Below are positions 6,834 to 9,094 of a stretch of DNA of 9,094 nucleotides, piece by piece (position 1 is the first letter of the stretch; each line of letters opens with the position of its first letter). A model generated the notes under the pieces. That model did not search any database. It saw only the letters and a list, made by a program, of their open reading frames with translations, and had not been told where the DNA came from. The stretch is from Rhodoferax sp. (lineage in GTDB: Bacteria > Pseudomonadota > Gammaproteobacteria > Burkholderiales > Burkholderiaceae). Both the position numbers and the translations under genes were made by a program. The stretch covers positions 1 through 9,094 of the forward strand of contig JAQGNA010000240.1 of NCBI GenBank assembly GCA_028292075.1, read 5' to 3'.

Positions 6834-8189
6834 ATGGCAATCTCCGTGAATGAAAATCCAGCGCTGGCGCCGCCAATCTGGCCAGTTGGCGCGCTGTGCC
6901 GCGCCATTGCTGACAGTCTCGAGGCGCGGTTCAATCCTGTCGCGGTCCGCGGGGAGATTTCGGGCTTTTCGCGCGCGGCCAGCGGACATTGCTACTTCAG
7001 CATCAAGGATGCGCAAGGCCAGATTCGCTGTGCCATGTTCCGCCGCGCCGCTGGGCTGCTCGGTTTTGTTCCCCGCGATGGCGAATTGGTGGAAGTGCGC
7101 GGTCGGCTCGATGTCTATGGTCCGCGAGGCGACCTGCAGCTCATCGTGGAAAGCCTTCAGCAGGCGGGGCAGGGTGCGCTGTTCGAGCAGTTTTTGCGCC
7201 TGAAGGCCAAGCTCGACAGCGAAGGCATGTTCGATCCTGGCCGCAAGCGCGGCCTGCCGCTTCTGCCGCGGGGCATCGGCGTGGTGACATCGCTGGGCGC
7301 GGCCGCGCTGCATGACGTGGTCACCGCGCTGAGGCGGCGGGTGCCGCACATCCCCGTCGTGGTGGCACCCGCGTTGGTGCAGGGCGCGGCAGCGCCGGCC
7401 GACCTGTTGCGCGCGCTGGCCAACCTGTACCGGATGACGCCCGACGGACGCGATGCCGCGGCCCATGCAGGCACCGGCCACGCGCCCGACGCGGGCAACG
7501 ATGTGGTCATCGACGTGATCCTGCTGGTGCGTGGCGGCGGTGCCATCGAAGACCTCTGGGCTTTCAACGACGAAGCCGTCGCCCGGCTCGTGGCCCGGAG
7601 CCCGGTGCCGGTGGTCAGCGGTGTGGGTCATGAAACCGACTTCACGATTGCCGACTTCGTCGCCGACCTGCGTGCCCCCACGCCCACGGCCGCGGCCGAG
7701 CTGGTGTCCGCGCCGCGCGAGGTGTGGCTCGCGGCCCTGGAACTGGCTGGCGAGCGGCTGGCCGATGCGGTCACGCGACAGCTCGACGCCCGGGGCCAGC
7801 GCATCGACCTGGCCGCTTCGCGCTTGGGCCGGCCCTCGGGTTGGCTGGCGCGCGAGCAGTCTCGGCTGGCGCAACTGGCCCAGCGTCTGCGGTATGAGAC
7901 CCTGGCACGTGTCGAGCGGCACCGCCAGCGGTGGCGCCAGCACGATGGCGAGTTTCCCGGGCGGGTTCAGGCGGCGTTGGCGCGCAGTCATGATCGGCTC
8001 GACCGCGCAGACCGCGCCCTGGCGCTGCTCGACCCGCGGCTGGTGCTGAAGCGGGGCTATGCCCTGCTCGCGACGGCTGACGGCAGCCCGCTGACCAGCG
8101 TGACCCAGGCCGCGCCTGGCGACGTCGTGAGGGCCGACCTGTCCGACGGCGAGGTTGATCTGACGGTGCGGTCCGTCCAGCGCATTTAG
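6834..8189 (+). CDS. xseA: Exodeoxyribonuclease VII large subunit
   Basis: XseA is the catalytic subunit of exonuclease VII, which with XseB degrades single-stranded DNA from both ends into oligonucleotides. From the ATG at 6834 it is 451 aa. It has an N-terminal OB fold (about 15-110; [37 protein letters not shown]), a catalytic domain with [18 protein letters not shown] (about 230-247) and [20 protein letters not shown] (265-284), a long charged helical/coiled-coil region (about 290-400) and the C-terminal LKRGYAL segment (about 405-411). A variable loop rich in Ala, Gly and Asp sits at about 200-225. The start is uncertain: GTG 6777 has GAAGG six bases ahead (470 aa) and ATG 6813 has a distant GGAG; I chose 6834 because the residues before WPVG then match the family length. 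No xseB is in the window. Confidence 0.95.
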   Translation: MAISVNENPALAPPIWPVGALCRAIADSLEARFNPVAVRGEISGFSRAASGHCYFSIKDAQGQIRCAMFRRAAGLLGFVPRDGELVEVRGRLDVYGPRGDLQLIVESLQQAGQGALFEQFLRLKAKLDSEGMFDPGRKRGLPLLPRGIGVVTSLGAAALHDVVTALRRRVPHIPVVVAPALVQGAAAPADLLRALANLYRMTPDGRDAAAHAGTGHAPDAGNDVVIDVILLVRGGGAIEDLWAFNDEAVARLVARSPVPVVSGVGHETDFTIADFVADLRAPTPTAAAELVSAPREVWLAALELAGERLADAVTRQLDARGQRIDLAASRLGRPSGWLAREQSRLAQLAQRLRYETLARVERHRQRWRQHDGEFPGRVQAALARSHDRLDRADRALALLDPRLVLKRGYALLATADGSPLTSVTQAAPGDVVRADLSDGEVDLTVRSVQRI

Positions 8190-8193
8190 TTTC

Positions 8194-8199
8194 TACAAT
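8194..8199 (+). promoter_or_regulatory. Candidate -10 element of sodB
   Basis: TACAAT lies five bases after the xseA stop and about 35 bases before the sodB ATG, and differs from TATAAT at one base. No good -35 element is seen at 16-18 bases. It suggests that sodB can be transcribed apart from xseA. Confidence 0.45.
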
Positions 8200-8233
8200 C
8201 GCCCTTCCCACCACCAACCCACGAGGAAGAAAA

Positions 8234-8815
8234 ATGGAACGTACCCTGCCACCATTGCCTTACGCGATCGACGCGCTGGCGCCGGCTTACTCCAAGGAAA
8301 CGATGGAGTACCACTATGGCAAGCACCACAACGCCTATGTCGTGAACCTCAACAACCTGCAGAAGGGCACCGAATTCGAAGAGCTTCCGCTGGAAGAAGT
8401 GGTGAAGAAGTCGAGCGGCGGCGTGTACAACAACGCGGCGCAGATCTGGAACCACACCTTTTTCTGGAGCTGCATGAAGCCCCAGGGCGGCGGCGAGCCG
8501 ACGGGCCCGTTGGCCGCGGCGATCACCGCGAAGTGGGGCAGCTACGCGGCCTTCAAGGAAGCGTTCGTCAAGTCGGCCGTCGGCAACTTCGGTTCGGGCT
8601 GGACGTGGCTGGTGAAAAAGGCGGACGGCTCGGTCGACATCGTCAACACCGGAGCGGCCGGCACCCCGCTGACCACCGCCGACAAAGCGCTGCTGACGGT
8701 CGACGTTTGGGAGCATGCGTACTACATCGACTACCGCAACGCACGCCCCAAGTTCCTCGAGACGTTCTTCAGCAGCCTCGTGAACTGGAAGTTCGCCGAA
8801 GGCAACTTCGCCTGA
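8234..8815 (+). CDS. sodB: Superoxide dismutase, iron type
   Basis: The enzyme converts superoxide to oxygen and hydrogen peroxide in the cytoplasm. The 193-aa protein has the usual Fe/Mn-SOD length. Metal ligands are His27 (EYHYGKHH), His74 (IWNHTFFW), Asp157 and His161 ([11 protein letters not shown]). Gln70 in AAQIWNH, with Gly at the matching C-terminal position in FGSGWTWL, points to the iron rather than the manganese type. There is no signal peptide. The ATG has a strong GAGGA-type ribosome site (8223-8227) six bases ahead. It follows xseA by 44 bases on the same strand, has its own candidate -10 element, and ends before a strong terminator. No Fur box was recognised. Confidence 0.97.
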   Translation: MERTLPPLPYAIDALAPAYSKETMEYHYGKHHNAYVVNLNNLQKGTEFEELPLEEVVKKSSGGVYNNAAQIWNHTFFWSCMKPQGGGEPTGPLAAAITAKWGSYAAFKEAFVKSAVGNFGSGWTWLVKKADGSVDIVNTGAAGTPLTTADKALLTVDVWEHAYYIDYRNARPKFLETFFSSLVNWKFAEGNFA

Positions 8816-8836
8816 GCGGCGCCCTGAGCACTTCGG

Positions 8837-8862
8837 AAAAGCCGGCAGCTGCCGGCTTTTTT
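8837..8862. terminator. Palindromic bidirectional terminator after sodB
   Basis: AAAAGCCGGC-AGCT-GCCGGCTTTT is a perfect palindrome with a six-base GC stem flanked by four A and then six T (8857-8862). It ends sodB on the plus strand, and the A run lets it act on the minus strand for the converging DUF192 gene as well. Confidence 0.9.
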
Positions 8863-8878
8863 GTGCCCGCTCGCCGCG

Positions 8879-9094
8879 TCAGCGGCCCGGCGTGAAGGGC
8901 GCGCCGCCGAGCCGGAACCCGGCCTTCAGGTTCTTGCGCGCGAACCAGCCCTGGTTCATCTCGAGCACGTAGCGCACCGGCCGCGTCGAGCAGTGCGAAT
9001 CGGTCGTCTGGGGCTGCATGTCGACCAGATTGACGATCGTTCCGTCGTCGGCCACGAACGCGGCGGTCAGGGGCAACAGCGTATTGCGCATCCA
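8879..9094 (-). CDS. DUF192 family protein (partial, N-terminus off the right edge)
   Basis: The frame is open to the right edge; the last codon in the window is TGG (Trp), so the protein continues past it and the ATG at 9091 is internal. The visible 71 residues carry the DUF192 C-terminal pattern WMRNTLLPLTAAFV, DGTIVNLVDMQPQT, SHCSTRPVRYVLEMNQGWF and GFRLGGAPF. DUF192 proteins are small, usually with an N-terminal signal, and have no firmly assigned role; some are thought to be exported. It converges on sodB and shares its terminator. Confidence 0.93.
   Translation of the reverse strand, partial: WMRNTLLPLTAAFVADDGTIVNLVDMQPQTTDSHCSTRPVRYVLEMNQGWFARKNLKAGFRLGGAPFTPGR

Noticed and set aside
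6801..7991. Minus-strand open frame of 396 codons
   Set aside because: It is antisense to xseA and its composition (Arg, Gly, His, Gln rich) is that of a shadow frame.

Overview
The window looks like ordinary chromosome from a high-GC betaproteobacterium of the order Burkholderiales, most likely family Comamonadaceae (Variovorax/Acidovorax/Polaromonas type). The basis is the wording of the LexA, XseA, LpxK, KdsB and Adk proteins and the exbB-exbD-lpxK-Trm112-kdsB-adk order beside xseA and sodB. This is recognition from memory; no search was run. Genes are packed tightly on both strands, and no mobile element, CRISPR array, tRNA or rRNA was seen.

Left part (1-2414): a partial small hypothetical gene runs off the left edge on the minus strand. 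Upstream of it, also on the minus strand, is lexA, the SOS repressor. lexA is divergent from a cytoplasmic type asparaginase gene on the plus strand. The gap between the two carries two tandem LexA-box-like sites.

Middle part (2415-6549), all minus strand: an envelope and housekeeping run reads exbB - exbD - lpxK - Trm112-like - kdsB - adk. A promoter is visible upstream of exbB. A second near-consensus promoter overlaps the lpxK stop codon and can drive Trm112-kdsB. An intrinsic terminator follows adk. ExbB/ExbD use the proton motive force to power outer-membrane transport (or act as TolQ/TolR-like proteins). LpxK and KdsB make lipid A and activate KDO for lipopolysaccharide.

Right part (6489-9094): a 345-base non-coding stretch between exbB and xseA holds a perfect DnaA box with two weaker neighbours, an AT-rich tract and a perfect IHF-consensus site. 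xseA (exonuclease VII large subunit) and sodB (iron superoxide dismutase) follow on the plus strand. A palindromic terminator separates sodB from a converging partial DUF192 gene at the right edge.

No clearly new multi-gene system is present. The items most worth a second look are the DnaA/IHF site cluster, the double SOS box shared by lexA and the asparaginase gene, and the uncharacterised gene downstream of lexA.
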